The translations under genes were made by a program, and so were the position numbers. From Wyeomyia smithii (taxonomy: Eukaryota > Arthropoda > Insecta > Diptera > Culicidae): a stretch of DNA of 64,000 nt. Of this stretch, positions 46,980 to 56,863 are shown piece by piece. Under the pieces are notes generated by a model. That model was given only the letters and a program-made list of their open reading frames with translations, was not told the DNA's origin and did not search any database. Each line of letters begins with the position of its first letter. Within the stretch, counting starts at the first letter, position 1. Location: positions 260,134,494-260,198,493 of the forward strand of contig NC_073696.1 of the NCBI RefSeq assembly GCF_029784165.1. Direction: 5' to 3'.

Positions 46980-47440
46980 TCGGAGCTGCAGGAAATGACT
47001 CAGCGACAGCGGCTTAATAAGATGGTCAAGTCGATTTTCCCGGTAAATCGCGACATGTTGGTGGTGATGAACGACGAGACCTATCTCATCCTGGATGGCA
47101 ACGACTGGCAGGGCGCTTCGTACGAAAGAAGTAAGCTCCGAGATGAAGTTCATTTAATACGCCAAGTTCACCAAGAAGGTGCTGCTGTGTCTGACATCAT
47201 CAAGAAGGGGATGTCAAAGTCGCTGTTTTTCCGTTCCGGTCTAGCCGAGAAATTTGCATCCTTTATACCATAAGGACGAAGACGCGTCGTTCTAGCTGGA
47301 TCTGGCGTCGGCCCACTACTCGAAGCGATCGTTGGAGGATATGGAGCAGCTGAATATCGACGGGGCGACCAAGTCGACGAAACTGCTTAACGTCCCGCAA
47401 CTGCGTCCCATCGAGAATTTCTAGGCAAATCCAAAGCATA
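46980..47440 (+). pseudogene. Tc1/mariner-superfamily DD37E transposase, broken
   Basis: MVKSIFPVNRDMLVVMNDETY and LDGNDWQGASY carry the first catalytic Asp (codon at 47073). After a frameshift near 47150 the frame reads FTKKVLL, then LDLASAHYSKRSL with the second Asp (47299), then VPQLRPIENF with the Glu (47413). There are 37 residues between the second Asp and the Glu. That is the DD37E signature described for the ITmD37E transposons, which are known in mosquitoes. Stops at 47293 and 47422 and the frameshift make it non-functional. The N-terminal DNA-binding part is missing, cut by the RTE fragment. Confidence 0.78.
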
Positions 47441-47833
47441 AAATTAACTCCAACAGTTATGTCACTAAAACTGAAAAGAAATTGATAAATAGAACAAAAT
47501 TTATCAAACTCAATAATCTGTCTAAGTTTTTTGGGTTTTTGCGTTACGTAATTTATGAGTGTCACCTGAGAAAATAAAATCAGTAAATATTCGAGAATTT
47601 GATATAGAGTCAACACTTTATATAAACGGCTACAAACCAATCAAATATCAAAGCCATGCCGCAAATCTGCGTGAGCTCAATAATAAAATATCCCGTAAAT
47701 CCTGTAAGCCACCCGAAAAAAATTTACGTTGTATTTTGCGGTGAGAATAGTAAACGGACAATGTTTTTTATTGTAACCGTAAAAACCCGGTATTTTTACT
47801 GTAAGCTTGCAAACGATTGTTGTCATTACCATG

Positions 47834-47860
47834 TTTCAACAACAGTTTTTGTTGTTGAAT
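47834..47860. other. Short perfect hairpin
   Basis: TTCAACAACA and TGTTGTTGAA pair around GTTTT. It sits in a 47750-48030 stretch with repeated ACAATGTTTTTTATTGT-like words and may be the core of a small foldback repeat. Confidence 0.4.
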
Positions 47861-49240
47861 CTACCACCGACAATAATTTTACCATGAAAAACATTGTCAG
47901 TGACTTCTAAATGTATGGGAAAAATGCCCGAAAAAATGCTGTTAAGATACATAACGACCCCCCTTTTTCATGGTAAAAATGACAAAAACGATGTTTTTTA
48001 TTGTTCTGGACAATAATATTGAATGTAAAATTGATGTATTTACAATGAAAAACATAGTTTAAATATGGTATAACTATGTACAATTACAGAAACTTTTTAA
48101 GTTTTTTAATGTTATTTTTTTTCGGGCTCGTACGAACTGATTTCATTCTTTGTCTCACAACTGTATTTTATGTTTTCGTAAAGCAGGCAGTGTATGTAAT
48201 TTTTTCGAGAATGAAGAGAACTGAGGATATAAATTAGGCTTTTGAAAATGTTTACCTCATCCGTGTTCGGTGGGAGAACGTCGCCTGTGTGTCTCGATCA
48301 CATGTAGGCCATATGTAAATCAATCAGGGACAAAAATCAAAACTTTACGATTCACCAAATCACAAAACTGTACCAAACGCCAACACACTCATTCTATACC
48401 AGATACCGTTAATCTCTTTGTAAAAGATGTACATTGTATGAAAACTGCAATTTCTATGTTTTACTCACTGTTACATATTGCAAAAGTGACTTAAGCGCAA
48501 TTATAACGAAGAAAAAGAATTTTTTTAGGTATTCTTTTATGTATTATTTTTTCAAATTATTGTATATGTTTATTTACCAGAGTTACAAAAAAATTGAAAA
48601 TTCTTCATGATGCATATTATAATATGTTAACAATTCAACTGCAAACTTATAGTTTCCTTTTTTCCTACGTTTTGATTATTGTTCCTCATTCACGATTTGT
48701 CTTTACTGGGTGCATCTTCGCCGTTTTTTAGTTCTGGTTGAGCAGCTTTCAGAAAGTTTCTGAGAACGCCCACGGGATGAAATATTGTTGTATTTATGTT
48801 CATTATTATCATCGAATCAAGGAAGAGCAAGCAGTGACTCCAATCGAATTTCATGCTTTTCATGAAAAACTTTTTTATTCTATTGCATTTCTCTCCCTTC
48901 GAGTTCGACTTCGAACAATATACAGCAGAAAACTTTTGCAAATTTCATAAACTTGCTCAATTGTGTCTTCTGGAAGAGACATGATGTTCTTTTGCTTACA
49001 TTGCAGTTAACCCACTTCTCAAAAATCCGCCGGTCCACGAGCAATCGGCATTGACCTACGAAAAATAAAAAAAATTGCAGAGTTGCAGGAAGTTGGAGCT
49101 AATTCTTATATATATATTTAAACTTTTGATATATGTTTTAGAGAGGAACTCGGTAAAAAACTTTTTTTAAAACGCTAACGAAAGTTTGAAATTGTGTTTT
49201 TTCAATAATTAATACCTTCATCAATTCATCATACCGATTA

Positions 49241-49504
49241 GGCGTCGCACACAAATTACGTAACGCTGAAAACCCGGATTTTAGACCCCTCCCCCCCTAT
49301 GTAACGATAAGTAACGTTCAACATGACACCCTAAAACCTCCTAAAATTACGGAACGCTTAACCCACAAAAATTGCGGTTTCGAAGAAAAACCACAGTTAC
49401 GTAACTGTTTCAACTACCCCCCTCCCCCATATGTCACGATAAGTAACGCAAACTCAACCCACTTCCAACCGTCTTCTTGCGTTACATTATTTGTGTACGA
49501 CGCC
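49241..49504. mobile_element. PIF/Harbinger-like MITE, TTA target duplication
   Basis: GGCGTCGCACACAAATTACG at the left and, from the right, GGCGTCGTACACAAATAATG. TTA flanks both sides (49238-49240 and 49505-49507). A 3 bp TWA duplication is the hallmark of PIF/Harbinger. Inner ACGATAAGTAACG repeats occur on both halves. 264 bp, non-coding. Confidence 0.82.
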
Positions 49505-51277
49505 TTACGCAATCGAAACTAAGTCTCTCTATCAATGAAACATATTGTACTAATCTTGATTGTTATTTTCCATTTTATTTAATTGAAATACACGAAGTAA
49601 TTAAGATCAAAACGAGCGACAGTTTAGCATGAAATGTGAAACTAATGATTGCTCTGGTCACTGACGCTTGCTATGCTTGAAATATTATTTGTGATGTTTT
49701 CCAAAGCTCACCAATACTTGTTCACAACCCAGGAGGTCTGTTAATACTTCGGGGTACTTGGTGCATCCAAATAAAAAAAAGAGAAAAACCGATTTTGTCT
49801 ATGACGTCAGCGACGCACTGTGCGTCGTTGATATTTTCTGAGTGTGAGAAACCATTCTCTCTTAGTCAGAAACGTACTCAGTGTGCTTGTTTGATCGAGG
49901 CTATCAGAAACGGGATAGGGAGGGTATCCACGGGGAAAACGCTGTAGAAAATTACCCATTGAGTATTTTATCTTGAAAAATTGGTTAGAAGTAGTTTGGA
50001 GTGTATTGTTCACACTGTATTTTTATCGCTGTCAGTTTTTAGAAAGTTAGAAAAAGTGTCGTTACCCAAAAAGTAACATCGCAAATTGATTTTGCGCAAG
50101 CACCTGGAAAATCGTCAACGGCTTTATCGGGAAACAGGAACTCGTGCAGACAATGATATGCCAATCAGCCAATCATATGACTGATTAAACGTAACTACGA
50201 ATCTCTGAGCATCGAACAAAATGAGAAATGCGGTTAGAATGGATGTTCCATTAGTGATTAGGATTTCAAGCGCGTTATGAAAGCGTTTACGCGGTATCTT
50301 AACGCTTCGGTCGCATATGTGACCAAAAATAGAATTTGTTCAAGTCTTTCATTCAGAGAGCCAAGAACTGCGAGTGACAGCATACGTACAAAGAGCAGAC
50401 GGCTCCAAATCGTTGCGAATGACAAAATACAATCAGATGCTGACGATGATGAGACTTACGTCAAGGCGGTCTTCCACACTTCACAAGCTTGATAACACTG
50501 CACAATGATCCAGATACCAAATTTAGGAGGAAACTTGGGTCAAGAGCTCTATAGCAATGTTTTAGAGAAAAACTTTCTTCTACAAAGTTGTTACATATGA
50601 TAATGCGCTTATTGAAAAATTATCAAAAATTAGGGTGACCAAAATTTTCAAAGCAATCAACTATATAACTTTTTTGTCTTTGAAGATAGAAGGAAAACTT
50701 GTTCCACAATGTTATAGCTCCAATAATTTTAAGTAGCTTTGTAAAAAAAAGTTTTTTCTATCTTTGAAAACAACCGATTTATATTGAAAAAACACATTTT
50801 GCGCTCTAACTTCTTTATTTCAAGTTTCACCTTTCAACTGCCTTTGAACGACTTTTAAAGCTTTTTAAGAGAAGCAATTTGCAATTTTGATATCGCCAAT
50901 ATCTCTATTCTACTCAAATTTATTAATGTTTTTCATAAAAAAAACATGCGTTTTTCATTTGTATGTCATTCATTCTGGGGCAAACATAAAAAATATCTCT
51001 TGGTCTCATTTTGAAGCGCATACTTGACTCTATAAATGGAGGAACTTTTAGAGATATGTTATTTTTTAAATTTGAGTAAATTCAATTTAAAAACAAGACG
51101 TAAATTCCAATAATTTTATACATTATGCATATAAAAGCACCCAGATTTATGTTTTGGTGTTTTTTCTTATAATTAGACGTAATTACCTTTAATTTGACCC
51201 AAAAATATCGAAAATCGATCAACTGGTTCAAAAGTTATGATTTTTTTTAAATTTAAATACATCGAACACAGTCAATT

Positions 51278-51425
51278 TTTATGGTCACCCTATTTCGAAG
51301 TTGGTCACGCAAAGTGCTTCAATTGTGCTCAAAATCGCAGGGATGCATCTATGTTGAACATAATCAAACCCGTATTGTTTCGTTGGGTTGTTGAGGGGAC
51401 CAGCTGCGAAATAGGGTGACCATAA
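51278..51425. mobile_element. Short MITE
   Basis: TTTTATGGTCACCCTATTTCG at 51278 pairs with CGAAATAGGGTGACCATAAA at 51407. About 148 bp. A similar AGGGTGACC word occurs alone near 50634. Confidence 0.7.
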
Positions 51426-51809
51426 AAAACGGCTATATAATTTTTTATTTTTTTTTCTATTTGAGCTTTTGGAATGCACTTTTTTTTCATTTTGTCACCA
51501 GTGTAATCCTGGGGAAGTGAGTAACCAGATATTAATAAATCTACCTCAAGGAGTGTCTACAGAAGCGTCTGCTTCCTTTATTGGAATAACACGAGGGATC
51601 TACGATCTTCTGGCCAGTTTAGCTTTTTTTTCTTTGTTTGGACTCATCACTGCGACCAGAGACATTCGATCTATTGTGATATTGCACAGGTGTTTTCTGA
51701 ATTCCGCACTTCATATTATTGGCCAGCATCACTATTGAAATGAATGATCCGCTTTTTTCAATTATATCCGTGCTTGTGTGTGAAATTTTACCCTTCCGTT
51801 TCAAGCTTA

Positions 51810-52175
51810 CTGCTCTACAATACCGAGCCTCTTTCTATCCTACCAATATTGCCAAATTATAATTCCCCTGGAGTGAGGCTTCACCTAACGTTCCTCTCTG
51901 GCCAGGTTTATTCTAAGAGGGACTTGTTATGTCAAGAGGAAGGATCTTATAGAAACCTCGTGCCAAAATCGCCAATTACAATTCCCTGGAGAGGATAAAT
52001 ATTCGTATGATCAGTTTTATTATAAGAAGGGCTTATTTTGTCAGGAGGAAGGAGTCTTATCGAAACCTCGTTCCTCCTACCAACACCGCATCACAATTAC
52101 AATTCCCTGAAGAGGCATTTAGTGCCTTACCTCTGGTCAGTTTTATTATAAGTAGAACATTTCTATTTCAAGCAG
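51810..52175. repeat. Degenerate ~119 bp tandem repeat, about three units
   Basis: Each unit contains AATTACAATTCCCTGGAGAG (51854 as AATTATAATTCCCCTGGAGT, 51974 and 52095), then CAGTTTTATTATAAG, then AGGAAGGA.TCTTAT.GAAACCTCG and CCTACCAA...GCC. Spacing between the first two unit starts is about 120 bp, and between the next two about 121 bp. Units differ by some 15-20 percent by eye. Confidence 0.8.
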
Positions 52176-52269
52176 TAAATGTGGAGCTGACGATTGAAAA
52201 ATGTACTAACTGGGCAAATAGTTAATTAGAAATTTACCAAAAAAACCAACCTTGCCCAACCAACCAACC

Positions 52270-52510
52270 AACCGTCACTTTCGTACCCAAGAACATGAAT
52301 ACCCCCCCCCCCTCTCCGTAACGCACCGGAACTAAGGTCTATCGAAAAATACTGGGCTATTATGAAGCAGGCATTACAAAAGCATCCCAGGAAGGTCAAA
52401 TTTGATGAAGACATGAAGAAAAATGGGTTTCCGTACAAAAAAAGCTGCAGTCACATCTGTATAGAAAAAATGCCTAATAAGTGGAGTCAAGCGTAAGAAA
52501 ATTGCAAGTA
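52270..52510 (+). pseudogene. DD37E-type Tc1/mariner transposase C-terminal fragment
   Basis: In frame: FVPKNMN, a Pro run from a C-tract, then NAPELRSIEKYWAIMKQAL, then KHPRKVKFDEDMKKNGF. The (N/A)PELRPIE(K/N)(Y/F)W motif carries the last catalytic Glu and matches the family at 47.4 kb, but this is a different copy. It is frameshifted after KKS near 52445. Confidence 0.75.
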
Positions 52511-53006
52511 GGGTGGGGAACATATTTTAAGCAGCTTTAGGAACCGCCTGTGTATTGAGAGGAAACACTCGAAATTTGTTGGGTGAAATTCAAAAAGAAG
52601 TATATCAATCTGTTCGCTATTTTTTTCTCTGTCAGAACTCCTTTTCAGATTGTAAAACAAAGTTAGCCAACTTTAACAATAATCAATTAAAGTTACCAAT
52701 CGAGGGACAGTATTCCAATCACCCCGAAACTATTTTAAGCAGTTTCCATCTGTTTTGCAGGCTTTTTTTTCAGCACCCGAAGTGGCTCCTGAATGGCTGC
52801 AATATAGGTCGATTTGTTTCGAATGGTGATTTCTGTGTGATTACTTTGTGATGAACGGTATTTCTTATATTCGTAAGACAGCTAGACAATCAAAGTTTTC
52901 GTTTCCATTATTGGAATTGTAGATATTGATCAAAATCCAGGAGTTTAAGGCCTGCTTTCTTCTACTGATTAAAATAGGCGCTACTGATTAAGCCGTTCCC
53001 TACCCT
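52510..53006. mobile_element. TIR element with AGGGTRGGGAAC ends
   Basis: AGGGTGGGGAACATATTTTA at the left and, from the right, AGGGTAGGGAACGGCTTAAT. TA is next to both ends. Inner words TTAAGCAG and TTAATCAGTAG repeat. About 497 bp, non-coding. A related end lies at 63640. It directly abuts the DD37E fragment and could be the 3' part of the same kind of element. Confidence 0.55.
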
Positions 53007-53121
53007 AGTACGTAGTAGAAGTTAAAATTACGTGAAGCGCTGTGCAGATTTCGCTTTAAAAAGTCCTTTAAAATCTTTAAAATCTATACGAGGTGTGCTC
53101 GAATAGACCGCGCGCTTGTGT

Positions 53122-53147
53122 ATGTGTGGGTGTGTGTGTGTGTGTGT
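53122..53147 (+). repeat. (GT)n microsatellite
   Basis: Short TGTGTG tract just left of the next TIR element. Confidence 0.85.
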
Positions 53148-53149
53148 CG

Positions 53150-53695
53150 AACACAATTTACGTAACGCTAAAAATGTAGAATTCAGACCCCCTCTTCACT
53201 CTATGTAACAAAAAGTAACATGAGCAAGCATGAAAATTTTCACTCACTAGCAATATTCCATGCAAATGTGTTCTTTGATTCATCAGGTATCGTCCAATTA
53301 TTCTCACTCGCGTACAAGTTTTCCATAGAAACGCTGCTGATTGTTTTTCGCTTATCAGTGTTCCGAATACCATAGAAGGAGGCTGAATGATTCAAACACG
53401 ATAATATTTATTGTATCCAAGTTCATTTGCATTTAACAGTATAGCGAGAATCTTTGAGAGATTATCGCCAGTGATACAAAATTATGAATCTTAATGAATG
53501 TTAGATTGCGTTCATCTGTTTGCTTACCGGAGCAAGTAAGTACCAAACAAACAATTTTGTTTATTTATAGCTTGTTAAGCTGCTTTTAAGCGAGTTTCGG
53601 CTGAACTAAAGCTTATTCAGTCGTTATACAACATTTGTAACAATAAGTAATACAAACTTAATCCTTCCCCCTCTTCATGCGTTACGTAACGACGC
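53150..53695. mobile_element. Larger relative of the 49.24 kb PIF/Harbinger-like MITE
   Basis: The left part CACAATTTACGTAACGCTAA and the right part GCGTTACGTAACGACGCC followed by TAA resemble the ends of the MITE at 49241. The interior (53225-53545) is the inverse of 11880-12210. The left outermost bases are lost into the GT repeat. Confidence 0.6.
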
Positions 53696-55080
53696 CTAAC
53701 ATGGTGCACCTTAAAACGGGAATTGATATTTCCCAGCATATTTGCACGAAAGTGAAAAATACCTAACAGAAACGTTACCATGTTACCGTGACAAGGAAAC
53801 AATAAACATTCTTGATTTGAATGAAACTTTGTATTTGCTTTCGACTGAGGGCCCATATATTTTTCGCAGGTATTTGAACCATTTTGTTTCATGCGTCGTT
53901 TTTTGAAAGGGTGTATCAGTTTTATTAAAACATTTTAATAGAGATCATAGATTTTGAGATACAATTTTTCAAAAATGTCACCTAATAAAACAGCCTTGAG
54001 AATGGTTTGAATATGTCTAAAAAGAGTCCTCTAGTCGAAAATTTATACAAAAAAAACATTTTTTCGAAATGATAGAAAAGCCTATCAATTAAACATCATA
54101 ACCCTGATTCTTATTCTGATTTCTGACTGATTCTCTGAATTATGCTTCATAACCGAATTTCAAAAAATTCCTGGAGTAGTTAAGAAAATGATCTGAATGA
54201 GCTGAACAACAACAACAACGAGAAATTTTTCCTGGTTGTCCGAGTCATTTGCTTTGGATATTCATCACTCATAAACTGTCCGTAATGGACTCAAAGTTAG
54301 TAAATAAATTTGCTGTGGAATGTTCACAGGAATTTACAAGTAAAAAGGCCTTTAATAATTTAAAATTTATGGCGAAGGAAAATTTTACAGAAATGTCGGA
54401 AAATCTATAAAAAAAAATAATAAAAGAAATAAAAGAAATTTCGGCACATGAGAGGCATTTTTCAAATAAATCTGAATGATAATAAATACGGTTTTTATAT
54501 AATTTCTCATAGCGAGTTATGATCAAAAATTAAAAATTGAAATGGTTACAGCATTGACTATTTAATAAGAATAGAAACGGAAATCTTCCTCACGTTTATA
54601 ATCCATTGCAATGATTATCCGTATACAAACAAGTTTCATTGCGTAACTTTGCTATCAACTAAAACATTTTTGTATCGTACTAATTTCCTGTACGCTCAAG
54701 TGGAGATGAGCCATTAGAACAGACAGCATCCTTTAGGAGACAGAACAAATTAATTTGATTACAACGGAAGCTTACGGCTCCACTGGAGAAGAGATACTTC
54801 TTGCATAGCCATAGATGAGACACGAAGAACAAAGAGCGAGTAATCTTCTGCGAAAATCCTTTATCTACGGCATCAACCGCAAATTGAATAACCCGCACTT
54901 CGATCACACGCTATCAGCTAGCAGTAAAAGTAACAAGTTTACAATTTGATTATGATATCGACACGTAGCGAAGCGTAAATTGGTTTTACTATACGTTCCG
55001 CATTATGTATAGCCTTTTTGACTCTAGTTTAGATAGTGTGCGCCAAATTCAGTAACGTTTAATTTAACTACCATCCGCAG

Positions 55081-55122
55081 GAACGTGTTTCAACCAACAC
55101 CAAGGTGTACGAGTTCAAATAG
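55081..55122 (+). CDS. Relaxin-type LGR GPCR, start of last exon to first stop (TAG)
   Basis: The acceptor TAACTACCATCCGCAG ends at 55080. Joined in phase 0 to the 38139-38199 exon, the frame reads ERVSTNTKVYEFK and then TAG at 55120. The stop is followed by C (TAG-CGA), a context associated with leaky termination. Total intracellular tail after NPVLY would be about 75 residues. If the 61 bp exon is skipped, the same acceptor is read in another frame (NVFQPTPRCTSSNSEQRLR... to TAG at 55157). The choice of this acceptor rests on the splice signal and phase only, not on conserved protein. Confidence 0.55.
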   Translation, partial: ERVSTNTKVYEFK

Positions 55123-55659
55123 CGAACAACGGCTGAGGTCGGTCGGCGGCACACGGTAGCGCATCCGTGCCGTCGCACCGGCTTGGCAGCCAATCCGGAC
55201 CACAGCAACCATAGGCACTGTTTCCTGCCCAGCCAAAACCTGCACCATCACCAGAACCAGCACCACCTCCACCTCCTCCAACAGCAGCAGCAGCAGCAGT
55301 CACATCGAATGGATCACTACAGTTGTCCATCAACCGGATCACCGCCGGGTTCTCCGTCCTCACCGTCCGCGATGACCGCAATGACAGGCTCTACGCTGAG
55401 CATGATTGAGTCTGGCTCGGTAGTTGGTGCTTCCGGGCTGGTGGCTCCAATCCAGGCACCCTTTCTTCGAAGGGACAGCGCTAAGTTAAAGTCCTGTCTC
55501 AGTGCTAACGTCGCAGGGGAAAGCGGAACTGGCGACTCGAGGACGGTGTCTGCACTTGAAATGGTCACCTTCCGTACTCCGCAAAGGCAGGGATCCTTCC
55601 AGGTGCTGCTTAAAAAGGACAGCGTTCGAAGTCGAGACAGTTATGTGTGCGAGTTGTAA
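55123..55659 (+). CDS. Candidate readthrough extension of the LGR tail, 178 open codons
   Basis: In the same frame as the preceding exon, 178 sense codons follow the TAG without a stop, to TAA at 55657. There is no ATG until 55309, so independent initiation would not cover the first 62 codons. The product would be His/Gln-rich (LHHHQNQHHLHLL, then seven Gln from a CAG tract at 55281-55301). A Ser/Pro-rich part with STGSPPGSPSSPS follows, then FLRRDSAKLKSCLS, FRTPQRQGSFQVLLKKDS and a C-terminal SYVCEL. The region is GC-rich, which makes long chance ORFs easier: antisense ORFs of 83-88 codons also occur. It may instead be 3' UTR, or reached by a different acceptor. Confidence 0.4.
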   Translation, partial: RTTAEVGRRHTVAHPCRRTGLAANPDHSNHRHCFLPSQNLHHHQNQHHLHLLQQQQQQQSHRMDHYSCPSTGSPPGSPSSPSAMTAMTGSTLSMIESGSVVGASGLVAPIQAPFLRRDSAKLKSCLSANVAGESGTGDSRTVSALEMVTFRTPQRQGSFQVLLKKDSVRSRDSYVCEL

Positions 55660-56863
55660 GGAGTGTCATCCCGGGGGGAAGGCCCAGGACTAGTCGATTG
55701 TTATATATTTGTCTGTGATGTTAATTGGTTAGGCTGATGTGATTCAGTTGTGTATAATGGCAAAGATTACACGCGATGAACACAACATGGTAATCAGATT
55801 AGGGACTCGGAACGGCCCGACTGCTGCCAGCGATAATTATAATGAAGGGTTGCTTTATTGATTTGTGTGCGCTATACGGTCTTGGGCCGCGGATAGTAAA
55901 GTAGCAGAGGATGCTTAAGTGTTGATTTTTCATTGTCGGTGGAGATTCGGTTTGGGTGTAATTATGAGCTATAATTTCTACCCAGGGAGTTATGGTTATA
56001 ATATTGTAAAAAATATGGCTGTCATATATGTCGAACAGTATTTAGAAAAGATTGTTACTACTATTCGTTGCAGGAAAATGCAACTAGTTGTCTCTGGCCG
56101 ACGAATTTTTTCATGGATCATTTTTGGTGAAACTTACTTCATTATTCTTGAAATTGGTCTTGTTCAGTAAATTAATTAAAACATAAACAAATAATGTCAA
56201 ACATTAATAAGACAATTTTTTTGATTTGTTTGTTATCAGAAAGTGATATAAAATCAGGGTATTTCGGGCTGTTTTTAAAATGATTCTGTTTTGTGAAGAA
56301 TGAAAAATGTAAGGTTTGTGTCAATCATTACACCATTTATAAATGTTTGTTCGGGTATCTTTTTGCTGGCAAACAGTATACTTAACATATATTGAGACTG
56401 CTGCTCATTCAAATTGTTTTATGCGACTGATATTAAGGTTTAATAGATACATTTAACTACGCGAGTTTTATGCAAAACGCATTACGATGGCGTTCTGTGG
56501 AACAAAAAGTTTTTTTTGACAATATTTCGTGTTTATAAAAAAGTTGGGTTTGTGTTACCGAATTGATAGAGAAGGTGTTTATTATAAGTTCAACAGTAGA
56601 AACATGCGTTGAATTTAGTATACACAGACGTTTTGGCTTCGAAAATTTTCGGAAATTGCTTTGGAGTGTTACTTGAGCTTTTCGATATTTAGGTATGTGG
56701 TTTAACGACTGAATCTTTTAGTTTCAGATTGTTCGAACAAGTCAATTCTAGCCGGTAAGCGTTGTCATGTGGTTTTATCCCTTATCAATAGTACTATTTT
56801 CTTCGACATATGAGGACGTTTTTTAGCATTTATAAATCAATGGTTTTTTACTCCGTGAGTATT
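55660..56863. other. Downstream of the LGR ORF: 3' UTR and intergenic
   Basis: AT content rises sharply after 55900. No clear AATAAA signal is seen close to the stop. No recognised gene. Confidence 0.4.

Larger units (their letters stand above)
38200..55080 (+). other. 17 kb last intron of the LGR gene
   Basis: From GTAAGC at 38200 to CATCCGCAG ending at 55080. It carries the R1-clade retrotransposon and many smaller elements listed separately. In 44.43-45.38, 47.45-49.24, 49.5-51.28 and 53.7-55.0 kb I see no exon or recognised element, only AT-rich DNA with chance ORFs. A further small tail exon inside cannot be excluded. Confidence 0.6.
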
